Below, piece by piece: positions 1 to 14,199 of a stretch of DNA of 64,000 bases. The notes below the pieces were generated by a model. The model was not told the DNA's origin. It ran no database searches and worked only from the letters and a program-made list of their open reading frames with translations. Every line of letters begins with the position of its first letter. Position 1 is the first letter of the stretch. This DNA comes from Pempheris klunzingeri (lineage: Eukaryota; Chordata; Actinopteri; Acropomatiformes; Pempheridae): contig NC_092035.1 of NCBI RefSeq assembly GCF_042242105.1, positions 2,806,083-2,870,082 of the forward strand, in the 5' to 3' direction. The translations under genes were made by a program, and so were the position numbers.

Positions 1-427
1 TGTGCTTTGTGTGGTGTGTTCTCAAGCTCAGTGCGACTGTGGGGCTACTTTTTATAGCATTTTTATTCTTACCTCCAGTTTATTTTCTTCACATGTGATG
101 TGCTATAGCGTTATTTAAAATATGCTGCCAGTCTGGGTGGGACTTGGAAAAGAACCATGTAGAACAAGCGTCGAATTTTCCAACCTGGCTGTCTTTCATC
201 AACATCACAGCAGGCGGGGTGTGTGTGTGTGTGTGTGTGCGCCAAAAATAAATGAGTGGAAGAGCAGAGCGGAGCGGAGCTGCAGCAGCAACGACACTTT
301 TAGAAGATGCAGGCAGATGTCGGTTACTCTATGTGGTAACTCACTCGTAATTTATCAAACACACACATTCTCAGACACACACACACACACACACGCCGTC
401 TCTGCCTCTATCATCCCTCTCACTTGC

Positions 428-458
<31 letters not shown>

Positions 459-516
459 GCGTTTTCCAAGGAGAATAGTTTCCATGGCAACGTCGTGCAG
501 GCATTTCATGACTACG

Positions 517-552
<36 letters not shown>

Positions 553-1653
553 GTCTCCTTGTAGACTAAATTAAAGCCATGTGCAGTTTTTTTTTTTTGT
601 ACCGATTCTATCAAAACACCACTCCTGCGCTCTGTTTTTATGGGATGCTCTCCCGTGGTTTTGATCAATATCAGCAATGATGGATGCAGTCAGTGGGAAG
701 CACCATTTTGTGGTGAATGTGGACAACCGGTTACTATGTGGCTTACATAGGCTGATCCACGAGAAAAGCAATATGAATATAATAATGTAATTTAACCAAA
801 ACAGATAAAAACTAATTTTCTGCTAGTTTGAAACATCTTGAATTTTTTTCAATTATATTTTTTCATCGCTTTTGGCAATTTATTTATGGCAGTGCTAAAG
901 ATTTCATGAGCTTGCCACACATCTCTGAGCTTGCCTCTGGCCCTGTGTGTGTGTGTGTGTGTGTGTACACATGTCACCCTGCATCGATTCATGATACCTA
1001 ACAGGGGGGAGCAATTCACCCCGGGTTTTAGAGGAAGCCATAACCAATAAAGCCTTTCCGCTGAGTGGCCTCTCGGGCTGTTGTCTGTGTAAAGGCAATT
1101 CTACGCTTTTAACCTGTTAGTGTGGAGCTGGAGAGCCAAAACCTGTGGGTACTCCCCAAGTCACAGGACTAATTTACTAATTCACAGTTTTCTAGATGAA
1201 AGGCGCAACAAGGGAGCAACTGTGACGAAATAGACGAGATTTAGTGGATGTTAAATCTCAGGAAAACACTTTTCAGGCTGGTTGAGATGGCAGCAGAGGG
1301 ACAGCTGTTACGCAAGTGGGCTGAAGGCAGCTTCATACCTGTCCCAGGCTTTACCTTCATTTACAGAAAGTGGAGATGGATGGCTCCTGCTTTCATGCAT
1401 GAGAAGTAATTTTCTTTATCTGGTTTGGTTATACATTTTGATTCTTTCCAGACACTTAATCTTAAAAGTTAGCATTTATATACAAGCGTCACAGAAAATG
1501 CATAGACATGAAAAAACTGGTATATTAGATAATTAACTGAATTAATTATGTGACCATCTGAGCCGCGGCAGACTCTTCTCACAACTGATTTCCTCTAATA
1601 TTCAACACTAACATTACTAAAGACTTTTCTCCCCCCTCCCTTTTCTCTCCCAG
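1..1653 (+). other. mcf2l intron (5' part of gene lies outside the window)
   Basis: I find no exon here that matches the Sec14 residues that should precede the first recognisable exon at 1654, so this is read as intron. It holds several microsatellites and AT-rich sequence. The short open frames here are low-complexity CA/GT translations. Confidence 0.6.
219..966. repeat. Cluster of dinucleotide microsatellites
   Basis: There are five simple tracts: GT at about 219-239, CA at 375-394, CT at 429-456, GT at 519-549 and GT at 944-966. They lie in the mcf2l intron and explain the Thr-His, Ser-Leu and Cys-Val reading frames seen around them. Confidence 0.95.
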
Positions 1654-1989
1654 GGTTCATTTCCAGGGAACTTACACTTGGTTCTGGTGTTGCGTCCCAC
1701 TACTTTGCTCCAGCGGACTCTGTCAGACTTCCTGTTCAAGTTCAACAAGGATGAGTTCAAAATGAAGGCATGTATATGTCTGCCTCTCCTTTTTGTGCTT
1801 AGTTGTAATTTATTGTATCATCTTTTAATAAGTAACGGTACATATAATCTGTATGTGTCCTATTAGGTGGTGATGCTGAGTTCGGTGACTGAGCTCCATG
1901 CCTATATTGACCCAGGACAGCTGACCACAGAGCTGGGAGGCACGCAGGAATACTGCCATGACAGCTGGATCTCACACCGCACTGTATGT

Positions 1990-2040
<51 letters not shown>

Positions 2041-5000
2041 TTTGTTTTTTTTTCCTCTGTGTATTTATACGTATCTGAATGTCTCAACAGGCAATCGAGG
2101 CCTTCGCCCTCATGGTGAAGACCACGGCTCAGACCCTGCAGGCGTTTGGCACTGAGCTCGCAGAGACAGAATTACCTAACAATGCGGAGGCCACCACCAA
2201 CCTGCTGCACACACACTCTCAGAAGAAGGATAAAATGAAGGTCAAGAGATGAATGATGAATATCAGTCTTTGCCATACATACTAACCAACCTCTTTTCCT
2301 TCTTTCTCGAATAAATATTTGGTGAAATGTTTTAAGGCAGGTATATTGGGGGTGATGATGGTATTAAAGGAATGTGTTCACCTTCCAGGAGGACCTGCAG
2401 GTGGCGCTATCTCAAGGGGGACGCCTGTTGGAGTGTATCAACGAGCCTCTGCAGACAGACGCTGAGTACAGCATGACCTGCGATGAACTGGAAAACTTAG
2501 CTACTGTGCAGAGGTAGGGGAAGGGATGAGTTGATATATAAATGGATGAGGAGGGCGTCCCTGAACGCATGAATAAATCTTTTCTCCTCTCTCCCTCAGA
2601 CTCCTGGGTCAGCTGGACGAAACAGAAACTGCATTCGAAGATTTCTGGGAGCGCCACCGCACCAAGCTGGAACAGTGTTTGCAGCTGCGCCATTTCGAGC
2701 AGCACTTCCGTGAAGTGAGCTGAGCTGAACTGTGGGAAATGTGGTTTTTGCAGCATCATCAGTGTGCTGATGACGTAACAGTAACGGTGTGTGTGTGCTC
2801 GTAGGTGCGCGCCCAGCTCGATGTGACATCAGAGCGGTTATCGGGTTTCTCCGAGGTCAGCGTTAGCCCCGTCCACGCTGAGCATGTCCTCCGAGAGCTC
2901 AGCGGGCATGAGGACAAGGCCTGTGTAAGACACACACACACACAAATGATCCTGTCACCCCTCAGCTCACATGAAACAGAAAACACACACTCAACACTTT
3001 CACCTTTGATGCATCCTTGAAGCCATATGGCTGATAATATAATCAATGTAATGTCACGGCCCGTTCCACCCTCCGCTCACTGGGAACAAGAGCTAGAGAC
3101 GGCACCTGTGTGGGGATTGGTCCAGCTTAATCATATTATTAGGCTGATATTAGCCTTTCATTTCAGTCAGATGGTTGGTTAATATGGACAACGTAGGTGT
3201 CCTGTTCCAGCCAGATAAGTAATTAACGCTCCACTCCACTTAGAGGGAGGAGGAGGATAGAGAGAGCAGAGAGGAGGAGGGGAGGGGAGGGGGTTGTTTT
3301 ATTGTCAGCGATTGATTAATGATGTGTCCTCTGCTGTTAGCTGACAAGCCAGTATTCCCTATGCACGTTCTGGCATTAAGAACAGATATCTTCTCTGTCT
3401 TTCACCAGGACGTACTGGACTGTGCCCTGTCCCTGGCCAATGACGGCGACATGCTGATAGAAAATTCCCACTATGCCGAGGACTCCATCAGGCCCAAGTG
3501 CAGCGAGCTGAGGGGGGTGTGCGAGGAGATCAGCTGCACCCTGAGGAGCAAGAAGAGCCTCCTGCTCAGGGCGATGGAGCTCCACCACGCTCTGGAGAAG
3601 GTACGAGTGTGGGTGAGGTCGTTTGTGCATGAGAGATAAAGAGCTGAGCTTTCAGGGGAGCATCACACAACCGCAAAAGGCATCCTTGCTGCTGCTTTTG
3701 GTCCAAAAAGTCCATAAACATTTTCCTCCCAGGCGTCACGGTGGTGTGAGGACGGTATCTTCCTATTGGCCAGCCAGCCCGTAGACCGCTGTCAGTCTCA
3801 GGACGGAGCTGAAGCAGCTCTGCAGGAACTGGAGCGATACCTGGACACAGCGCTTCTGCACACCCTCACCGACCGCAGCGCCATCTGCTGCCAGTATGAG
3901 GCGGTGATCACTACTCAGCTCAGGGTCAGTACAAAGTGGATCTGACACATGTATGATTTTCTGACTATTCCATTATGTTTTGTATGTGTGGTTTCCTTCT
4001 GAGATCAAACTTATTGTTTGGTCTCCATCAGGACCAGGTGGAGAAAGTTTTCCAGAAGCAAAGCTCTGTCCAGGAGATGTTTGAGAAGAGACGCGTCAGC
4101 CTGAAGAAACTCGCAGCCAAACAGACCAGACCAGTCCAGCCAGTAGCACCACGACCTGAAGTGAAGTCTCCGCTCTCCTCTCCCAGTAAGCCTGGCTGAG
4201 CAGATTTAATGGCATGTATCAGTAGGTGTATTCCAAGAGGAAGAGGGATAGAAACACTGTTTTCTCTCTGTCCTTCAGATCAACAGAGAAAAGAGAGAAG
4301 ATACTCTGCAGATAATGCCATCTGCAAAAAGGTAAATGCATGACTACGGATCAGCTGTTTGGTAGTCAATAATAGAGGTCATTTCTCCCCATAAAGGTAA
4401 ACAGATGCAAGGTGGTTACGTGTGCTCATAATGTACATACTGTGTGTGTGACCAGGTGGAGTCTCCTATACATAACGGTGGCACCCGACATGCTTCTCTC
4501 TCAGAAGAAGAAGAAAACCTGGCAGTGCTGCGGCGGTAAGGGGTCAAAGGTCACCCTCAGAGCCATAGACAAGAGCAGACAGTTAATAGGCAGTGACACT
4601 GTGGTCTTTTCTTTTCCTTGTCATGTGTATTTTTTACAGTATAATAACATGCAGGCCTCACAGCCACTCAGCATTCAGTGTTTCAGAGGTTTTTCTGTGT
4701 TGCAGCCACGTGATGAATGAGCTGCTGGAGACGGAGAGAGCGTATGTGGAGGAGCTGCTATGTGTGCTGGAGGTGAGCGGCCCGTCTATCCCATCATTCT
4801 TTGGGGGGAATGTCTGGGAAATTCCCAGTTCTGATGCAGTCTGTGTGACATTAAATTCGACAACAGGGCTACGCTGCAGAGATGGACAACCCGGCCATGG
4901 CTCACCTCATCCCCAGCACCCTGCTCAGCAAGAAGGAAGTCCTGTTCGGCAACATGTCTGAAATCTACCTGTTTCATAAGAGGTGCGCTTGTATCTGCAA

Positions 5001-8000
5001 TCTGAACGCTTAATTCACAAATTACTCTTTTGGTAATTGGGGAAGAAGCTCCGTAAAAATACCGAGCTTTTGTTTCAATGTCATGCTCTAAAGATTTATG
5101 CCATGCTGTTTGTCTCCAGGACCTTTCTAAAGGAGCTGGAAGCGTACACTGACTACCCAGAACTGGTGGGCCGCTGCTTTTTAGAGAGGGTGAGCGTTTA
5201 CCTCCTCCGCTCCGGTCTTGGCACTAAAATAATCTTAATCTTAAGAAGTCAAATCAATGATGGACAATCTTTGCCTGATCTGTTTTCTGCAGATGAAGGA
5301 CCTGCAGATCTATGAGGCGTACTGCCAGAATAAACCTCGCTCTGAAAGCTTGTGGAGACAGTGCTCCGACTGTGCCTTCTTCCAGGTTGCCCTTTAGCCT
5401 CGTAGCAACGCCTTTCCTTTTGGCTCACAAGAAAAACAACAAACTCTAAAAGTATCTTCGTTGGTTTATGTTTTTGTGAACCAGGAGTGCCAGAAGAAGC
5501 TGGAACATAAACTTGGTTTGGACTCCTACCTCCTTAAACCTGTCCAGAGAATCACCAAGTACCAGCTACTGCTTAAGGTGAGCTGTGTTCATGTACTGTG
5601 TGTGCAGTACGTCCGTGTGTTCATTAAGGAAGACTCACTGTGCTCTCCTGGTGTTGCTGTGTGTTTGCAGGAGTTGTTGAAGTACAGTAAGGGCTGTGAT
5701 GGCTGTGATGACCTACAGGAAGCCCTCTCCTCCATCCTGGGGATCCTGAAAGCTGTTAACGACTCCATGCATCTCATCGCCATCACAGGATACGAGGTCG
5801 GAGAAATCGTATGGTTTAAATGGAGACATGCTGTCATTTCTGTGGAGTGGATTTTTGAATTGCTATTCTCTTTCTTTACCCTTTTCCAGGGTAACCTGTC
5901 TGAGCTGGGTCGCCTGCTGATGCAGGGCTCCTTCAGCGTGTGGACAGAGCATAAAAAAGGTCACGCCAAGGTGAAGGACCTCGCCCGGTTTAAGCCCATG
6001 CAGAGGCACCTGTTCCTGCACGAGAAGGCCCTGCTCTTCTGTAAGAGGAGAGAGGAGAACGGGGAGGGCTACGAGAAAGCCCCGTCGTACAGCTTCAAGC
6101 ATTCCCTCAGCGTAAGCTCGCACCGGTCAGATGTGCAGGCGGTTAATATTTATACAAGAACTGTGTGCAAACTTGTGTTCTCCCTCCATTCTTCTCTCAG
6201 ATGAGTGCGGTGGGCATTACAGAGAATGCTAAAGGAGACAACAAAAAGTTTGAGATTTGGTGCAACTCCAGAGATGAAGTTTTCATTGTGCAGGTGAGGT
6301 CACACACTGCTGCTGCGATCAGGAAGAAACCCCGCCACCGCTAATGCTGTCGTCGTTTGTCTCGTCTAGGCGCCGACACCAGAGATCAAAACGGCGTGGG
6401 TGAACGAGATCCGCAAAGTTCTGACCCAGCAGCTCAAAGCCTGCAGAGGTATTGTGCACGCTCAGCGTCACGCAAGCTCGTTTGCGCTTCCTCTGCTGCA
6501 CCTAACTGCAGTTATCTGTCGTGTGTTTTAGACGCCAGCCAGCAGAAGAGCTCGGACTCCGTTTCGCCGAGTCCCACCAGCAACAACACGTCCATCTCCC
6601 TCAGGTTGCCTGATAACCACAGCACACACACACAGTGAGGAACACCCACAGATAAGACGCCTTTTATTTATGGTGATGTGTCTTTCTTCTTTCCCAGTCC
6701 CTTTCGTAGCAGTAGTCAGAAAAACCAGAAGAAGCAGGAGGAGAAGAAAGTGGAGCCGTGCACGATGTCTGACTCCTCTTCTTCACCAAAACACAAAGGT
6801 GAATGTTGTAGAATTACTGCATCCTCACTTATATACGCACATATAAACTGGATTGATCAGCTATGGCTGAAAAGCTGCAGTGTGACCTCTCACTGTTCTT
6901 CTTTTCTTCACCGCCTTCATCTTCATGGCTCCTCTTCTTTTTTTTTCACGATTGCAACGCACTCTTTTCTCTTCCCTTCCCGCTTTCCATTTCAAACCAT
7001 CTGTTTCCAGATGAAGCGCTGACCAGTCCGACCACTGATAGGTCTTCGGTGGCTAAAAAGCGTTTTACTTTGCAGGGCTTCAGCACTCTCAAGAGTCCGA
7101 AAGGTAACATCAGCAGACATGAGGAGGCTTTTAAAACAGCCACACAATACCTAGACCAGTTTAGTGTGACTTATTTTATGTGTCTAATTATTTTATGAGT
7201 CTGAGGTTGAATTCATCAGCGATCAAATGCACTCAGGCTCAATTTAATACATTAAGGATATTAAAGAATTTTGCTGCTACAGTCTTTCTTAGTCTGGTAT
7301 GAAAATGAGCTTATTGTTGCTAATGTTGTTAAACTAAGAAGTAGAAAGACATTCCTGTGTATCTGACGTGAGTCAGTTTAAACCACATTTTAGCATTTCA
7401 CTAACATCCCGTAATTATTGCCGTTTGTGACCACAGCGGCTGCTGCTTAACAAAGGTTACGTGTGCTGTGCTCGCTTTTTAGTGCTGCACACAAAGAGTC
7501 AGTGTTGTGAATGACGTTAAGAAGGAAAAATGAATTGGCAGCTAAGACTGGAGCTCAGCCAATTGTTAAAAGCTGGTACATTTGGTCATTTTAGGGGACA
7601 TTTATTTATTTACCTCTCTGATAGTGTAATTCTCCTCAGTTCTATAGTAAATACAATACATACAAATGACTGATGCTTTCTTTGATGCCTCCTGGTGGTG
7701 AAAGTCTGACATGACTCCACCTTGTTCTCCTGTTCACCCACTGTCCAGTTTCAGAAATACTCACAGCTAAATGTTAAATGAAGCTTAATTAACGCCACAC
7801 AAACTCACACTTCATAGTAAGCAGTGTTCGGTTATTATAAGTTATTTCAGGTGACGTATTTAATGGCAGTGGTAAATTCTTGCTTCTCTGTGGCCGCTCT
7901 CTTTCTCACTTTGCTCTTCTTCTTCCCTCTCTTCGCTTTTTTTCTGTCTGGGTGGCCAGGCTCGGCCCTCAGCCCCGAGCATGGCTCCAAACGCCACTTG

Positions 8001-10901
8001 GTCAAGAGTGACCCCACACCGTTTGGGTTCAAAGGTATACTGCCGTCCCGTAACAGGGGCCATCTCATTTTAGCGGCCGTCGTTCACCTTCCCCGTCCAT
8101 CACCACCAAGTGTCCTCCGGTGTTGTGTGTTTTCATTGTGTAGATTTCACCTGTGTCTCGCGTAAGAGCGATGAAACTGGATAACATGAATCCAGCTGTT
8201 CCTCATACTATCACCATACATTTCCCATCACAGCATGAAACATATGTGGAGAGAGAAAAGTGTTATGTCACACAGACTGATCTGCAGGTCCTGGAAAGTC
8301 TTCAAATTAGTGATATAAAGGGCTTTAATAGCATTAAAATGTCCTAAATCCAGTTGTATTTCTAACACGTGTTGGAATCCATCACAATCTGCATTCAATT
8401 TCCACAAATTTACACCAATAAAATGTCTCACGGTATCTTTTGGCTCTCAGAAACATCCAGATACTTATTTTTACGCTACTATTTTTCCACCTTAACACTG
8501 CAGCTGCCATGTGCATGACAGTTTTTCACAGATCACCATCACCGACCAGCTGTCTGGTTACTTTACTAACCACATGAGAGTGACGAATGCCTGCGTATGT
8601 CCAGTGGCAGTGATCACACCTGTAGCTCTCCTCCTGGTCCACATCAAGGACTAACTGCTCTTAAACTTCCCTTCAGTGACTAACCAGCTAACCCGGCTGG
8701 CCAGCTGTCTCACTACACGACTAGTTCAGCTGTCTCACTGACTTGCTGGCTGTTTCTCCCCGTCTAGAGCCGGCTCCCCACGTCACTCTGAGCAGAGTCA
8801 AATGGATGAGCACTTCTAGTCTGTTACAGGGCAAGCGGCAAGGTACAGAGCCGCTCTGAGGATCCACTGCTGTGGGTGTTTGCTGTGGTTTGTGGTGGTC
8901 ATGATTGATTTTGAAAAGAGGTAAAGTGTAGCACAATATCCACTTTCTCTTCATTTAGCCTTGTACTGAGTCTTATTGTCTTAGTATGAGCACACACCTG
9001 AAAGCTACAGTATTTCTGCTCTTTCTTACTTGTGAATATATGATTTTAACTCTCATTTCAAGGCTAAATGAGAATGTACTCTACCTCAGATCAATCATTC
9101 TCACTTCTTCTACTCTTCTGGGTGCTGTGGGTTTGTGTGGCCTGGAGAATAATGAGAATTAGAACAACTTTTTTTTCCACCCTGGCAGTGAGAGACACCT
9201 TGAAATGAATCCAGATGATTCAAATCCACGTGTGCTCTGATCACGAGTCCCTGATTTACTTTGGTTGGATTTTATTGGGATCTTTGATTGATCTTCTCTT
9301 GGAATCTGGAGAAGTTTGGTTTGGCCTTGTGAGTGTCACGTTTTGACGGAGGTTTATGTGCAACTGCAACTCTCTTTCCAAGTGGCATTCTCTTTGCTCC
9401 TGGCAAGACTCACAAACACTGCTTTGTGTTCGTTCATATTGAGCTTTAATATTGACAGAAAACATCATGTCAGTTATACTTACTTATATCTCAACCAAGA
9501 TTTGGCCTCATCTAATTAGTGCCCCAGGAAGTACTTGAATGCCACATGGGATGGGAGTGTGTGCGATACAGATTCAGCTCCTCATTTCCTCTGGTCACTT
9601 TCCACTTTTCCCTACTTCTCATTGTTCCACCTCCCTTGTTTGCCTCTAAATCTCCTCACCTGTGTCCCCGTCCGTCCCTCTCCCCCCACCTCCAGGCTGG
9701 AACAAGGCGTCTCTCTCAGTGGACGCCTCAGAAGAGAACGATGGGTACTCCAGCAGCGAGGATCCCATTAACTCTGACCCCGAGGACGAAGTGGGAAAGA
9801 AGCTGGTGAGTCTGAAATTGAAGAGTTTTGCATTCACTCTATGGATTCAGTCAGGTGTTTTGCTGTCTTACTCCTTTAACCTCTCACTGACCATCCTTGG
9901 TGACCTTTGATCCTTCAGGCTCCGGGAAAGTACACGGTGGTGGCGGACTGCGACAAGGCGGGGCCTCAGGAACTGTCCGTCAAGAGTGGAGACATGGTCC
10001 AGCTAATCCGAGAAGGAGAGGAGGGACAGTGGTAAACATCATCCTCTCTCTAGTCAAAAGAACCCAAATACAATGTTAACCAAATAATATGTTTTATATC
10101 TGCAAGAAAGCTCCACCTGGGCTCTGTTTTGTTGTGGAAATCGTAGATGAATGGACTGTACTTGTATAGTCTTTTTCAACAGCTCACTACATTTATACTC
10201 ACCCATTCACACGCCATTCAACTGCTGATGGCAGGTGCATCTGGAATAGCGTGGAATTGAGAGAATTGTGAAATCTATTCAGTTAAGTCAGCGGATTTTC
10301 TGCGGGCATGTGGGTGGTTAAGAAAATGTATGAAAGAGGCACTTGACAGGAATACATCAGAATGTATTGTCCACCTTAATTCATACAATCACGACATTAT
10401 CTGGTAATGTAAACCAGACTGAGGACACTAAAATAAGGAATTATGAAAGCAACCTGACTTATATCTCTCTGAAAAGTCCTTGAATTCTTTGTCAGTGCCA
10501 CAGAATGATCCCAAAGATCTTTAATGATTGTGTTTAATGATGCTGATCAAGTATGCAATATAACCGCTATGTCCGTTGTGAGTAAAGTCACTTTTTGTTT
10601 AATCTTATGTAGGTTTGTCAAGAACCTTCGCAGCAGTAAGGAGGGCTGGGTGGCAGCCCCAAACCTCCTCAGCCTCATCTCAGAGTCCAAATCGTCCCAG
10701 TCGCTCAGCAGCTCAGGTATTTTTCCACATATACCATATCGGGTTGCTTTTTTAAAATCATTTTAAACGACCCTGTGGGGTTTCTTCTAACACCGTTGTT
10801 GTTTGTGTGTTTTTCCTGCAGATGGCAGCGTCTCTGGCAACCTCAGCACCTCTTCCAGCTGCAGCGAGACCTACACCAGCTTCTCTGACATCAAACCCTG
10901 A
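1654..10901 (+). CDS. mcf2l: Dbl-family Rho guanine nucleotide exchange factor DBS (MCF2L-like), 3' part
   Basis: A GEF of this family loads GTP on Rho/Cdc42 at membranes through a DH-PH module. I see 28 exons: 1654-1767, 1867-1983, 2091-2240, 2389-2513, 2600-2714, 2805-2924, 3409-3600, 3733-3924, 4032-4185, 4279-4331, 4456-4535, 4706-4772, 4867-4982, 5120-5189, 5293-5385, 5485-5577, 5671-5796, 5890-6111, 6201-6293, 6370-6448, 6532-6604, 6698-6798, 7011-7103, 7960-8034, 9696-9805, 9919-10031, 10613-10716, 10822-10901. They join in phase to 1039 residues plus stop. Domains in this partial protein: Sec14/CRAL-TRIO end 1-77, spectrin-like helical region about 128-375, DH about 470-659 with the motif LLKPVQRITKYQLLL, PH about 660-790, SH3 about 942-1013, then a Ser-rich tail. 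Colinearity with human MCF2L as I recall it is high throughout, including HVMNELLETERAYVEELL and GKYTVVAD. MCF2L2 or MCF2 are the alternatives. The first intron begins with GC rather than GT. Upstream exons are missing because of the window edge. Confidence 0.93.
1991..2037. repeat. (CA)n tract in a short mcf2l intron
   Basis: This near-perfect CA tract of about 47 bases fills almost half of a 107-base intron (1984-2090). It starts 7 bases after the donor and is followed by the T-rich tract and CAG acceptor. Confidence 0.95.
8035..9695 (+). other. Large mcf2l intron
   Basis: This 1.66 kb intron lies between the Ser/Pro-rich linker exons. I see no recognisable gene or transposon in it, only unique-looking sequence. 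Confidence 0.6.
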
Positions 10902-13680
10902 CCCGAGATCGCTCCCTCGACCCAAAACCATTACCAGGTGGAATTACAAAAGCCTAAAGCTAAGCCTGACAGGAGCACGGGATCAAAGCGATCTTTACAT
11001 CACGCAGACGTCACCTCACAGTTCGTTGGATCTAATCAAAACCAAAGCTATCTGCAAATACTCCCAGTGTTTTAGTGAAGGGTTGATTACACCACTTTTT
11101 CTGAATATTTAAGTCTGACCACGCAGCAGTATTAAACTCTCACTTTAAATTCTTTCCACCTTCAAAACTATCAGCATATTCGTAGCTGATAGTATTTTCC
11201 CAGTTCATTCCAGCAACAGGAAATCAGGGAAAAATAGTTCCTCACACATGTTACAGCCATGTGATGTATCGTCTCCTGTCAGGCCTTCTTAAAAAAAACC
11301 ACCACCTCTGTAAACTACAGAGAAAATGTCCTCAATCTGATAACTTGTATTTAACCCTTCTGATTATGTAGCAGTTATGTGGACATGTTGAAAGAATATC
11401 TGCACTAAATGTGAGCTGTCAGCAGCTTTGAAAACTGTCGGTATCAACCGCGGAGCCTCAAGTCAACAACGTGACAGCGTAGCGACAGATTCTTGTGTGA
11501 AACATCTACAAGTACAGATGCTACAAGACCGCTATTTCACATGATGCGTCGGCTGTGGTGGCAGATTTTAATCGTACACTGTGAAAATTGGCAGCTGGCT
11601 GCAACAGTGCATCTTGGAGCATCACTGAGCAGGTCAAACGTTCAGGGTGTGTTACTGTAAGTCTGTGACCTTATTGTATGTGGCACACACACACACACAC
11701 AGAGTGAAGTGTGTTAAATCCCTGTATCTGCCAGGCCAGTGGTGTCAAAGAGGTTGGTTCTCCCCATTCAGGAATGCTGTATTCCGCCCATATTGTTCAA
11801 TATGAGCTTCCCTCCTCTGGTTACGTGGCGACAACTGCAATTTACAACACAGAGTCAAATGTATCACTAGGTGAATGTCACCAACAGCACTACCTGGTGG
11901 TCGGATGTCATGCACTTCTTCAGCTACACTTACAAATCACAGAGCGGCAGCTTGGAACAACTTTTGAACCTCTTTTTTTTTTTTTCTTTTCCTCAGAGTG
12001 ATTGTCTAACTTGCCTCTGAACTGCTCTGGATTTACCTCTCAGGAAGCCCAAGAAGTTGCGCGGGCAGGCAGGTGTGACTGCATACCTGCTTGTGTCGAC
12101 GTTAACGTCTTTGTTTGTGTGCACATTGTTGCACATGTGCATGCGCCACAGGACAAACCCAACGAGCAGTCACACATAAGGTCCCATTCGGTGATGTTTT
12201 GGTCACATGTGTGGATATAGGAACAGTTTAGGGAACCCCTGGTCAGAAAAAAACAGAAACACACACATAAATCTCAGCAGTCTGCATATAAATCCAGTTT
12301 TTGTGTCACAGCCAGTGTGCTCACCTATCTTTGGTCTGCTGTGCAGCAACAAAAGCAGGCTTTGTCCCCTCCCCGTGCTCCCAGCCCCACTCAGGCATGT
12401 GACAGTAGCCACTTCTCTACACGCAGGGCGAGCCGGGTCCTTCTCAAAGCGTTTGCACCACCAGCCCAGGAGCAATATTTGTTTACTTGACACCATGATG
12501 TAGCTGAGTGATCGTCACGGCTGAAAAACAAGGTGCAAAAAATAATGACAAAAGTCTGACTGAGGGGTGAGAAGGCTGTTGGGCCCCCGTAGAGGAAAAG
12601 ACTGATGTAGGTTGATGGTGCGCCTCAGACAACCAGCTGCTGTGACAACCTTCTTTACACACAACGCTGAATGGCACCTTTCTCTCAGCTTGTTTTTCAG
12701 GGGTGAACATGTTTTTATATCCCAAGATTTCTACTTTATCCACAAGGAGCACTGTAAAACAATCTCTTCCTCTTTTTTTTTTTTTCTTTCTCCATGTTTA
12801 ATGTTGAATGTGCGACTCTGTTATCGAACACAAAAACACCAAGTGCAGCTCACCATCACGCTAAAACCAGCCCCACCTGTTTATTTCGCAGAATGGGATG
12901 TATTTGTCCACTGGCTTTACAGAGCCACTGTGGTTTTTGCTAAATTCGGCCCTGACTATGTTTTTTTTTTTTTTTTTTTTTGCTGAGGACCACTTTTATA
13001 CTCAAGTCACAAAGTGTGTGTCCTTTTCCAGAAAAAAGAAGAAAGCAGTTACAGGCCTTTCAGTGTCAAACTGTGAGTTAAACCAGAGATCAGACTGTGG
13101 CTGGTATTATGAGTTGATGGTGTACGTTACGTTAGACTGAGAAGTGGACGTTACGCTTGTACAGACGTGTCCTCTATACCTCACATTGTTTTCCTGGAGA
13201 GCATGTATTTCGTGAAGAGGATCATGGTTTTTGTGAGTCTCCTCGTCTCTCTGTATATCATCACTCTTTGTGGCATGTTCTTCATCGCCCTGAATTTAAA
13301 GCTCTCATGTCAAAGCCCTGAACGGGGCAAGTGTTTTTACTGGCCACTGTTGTATTTTGTGAGAGTTTATTTTCTGCCCTCGTATGAAAGCTGACACGGG
13401 CACTAAACTCGTCAGTGTTGATCACACAATAAAGCTAATTGAATTGTTCGTCCTTTTGACTCTGTGGCTGGAGAGATGAGAAGGGTTATATTTTCTAGTT
13501 TCTTTTTATGCAGCACATTGCAGCAACCACTGTCTTTATTTTCCTATTGTATCTACTGAGTATGGTGTTGATATGAAGATATTATAATGAAACATATGTG
13601 TGTACATTTGTAAATATGTAATTCTGAATTGTATGTAAAATGAAAAGCAGCTTTAATAAAGTCTGAAATGGTTTCCTCTA
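10902..13680 (+). other. Probable mcf2l 3' untranslated region
   Basis: AT-rich sequence without coding exons follows the TGA at 10899-10901. Candidate AATAAA signals are at 13428-13433 and 13655-13660; the second lies in a U-rich 3'-end context. Poly-T runs near 11975, 12775 and 12962 and a short CA tract near 11684 are the only simple repeats. Confidence 0.5.
13655..13660 (+). terminator. Candidate poly(A) signal of mcf2l
   Basis: AATAAA is followed within 25 bases by a T/G-rich stretch, as expected of a cleavage site. It is the last good signal before the next promoter-like region. Confidence 0.4.
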
Positions 13681-14199
13681 TGGGATTTTGCCTTTTTTTT
13701 TAATGGGAATTTAAGCCATTTTTTAATTTAATATTTAAATATTTTTAATATATGTATAACAACTACCATTTTCTTTTTTTTTTTTAATCAATTAATCTTT
13801 TTTTTTTTTTTTTTACTAGCTGCTTAAAATGCGCTCCACAGAAAAATAAATGGAAAGACAGTCAATGTTATGAATTATGTATTGTGATCCGGAAGTGGAA
13901 TATCAACCATGTGGTTTTTAACATCCAATGAGCTTTTTCCAGTTTAGACTGTCATGATTTGGTCTGGGCTTCGTTCCAATATTTACACCATCCGACCTTC
14001 ACTCTCTCCTGTCCTTTATTTTGTCCTTTTAGAGGCGGAGAGGAGTAAATAGCGTCTAACAATATATATTACATTTAAATATGATTAAATAACTCGTACT
14101 ATTGCCTGTCTGAATTGTATTTACTACAGTAAGACTTGAGGCAAGGACTTACAGTGAGAGGAAGTGAACGAGACTCAGCCGCAACTGGAAAGATACAGA

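Noticed and set aside
1799..2118. Cys-Val and Thr-His open frames
   Set aside because: They cross the CA repeat in an mcf2l intron; the real exons are in another frame.
13167..13394. 75-codon frame with hydrophobic segments after mcf2l
   Set aside because: No similarity recognised and no splice or promoter support; it lies in the probable 3' UTR.
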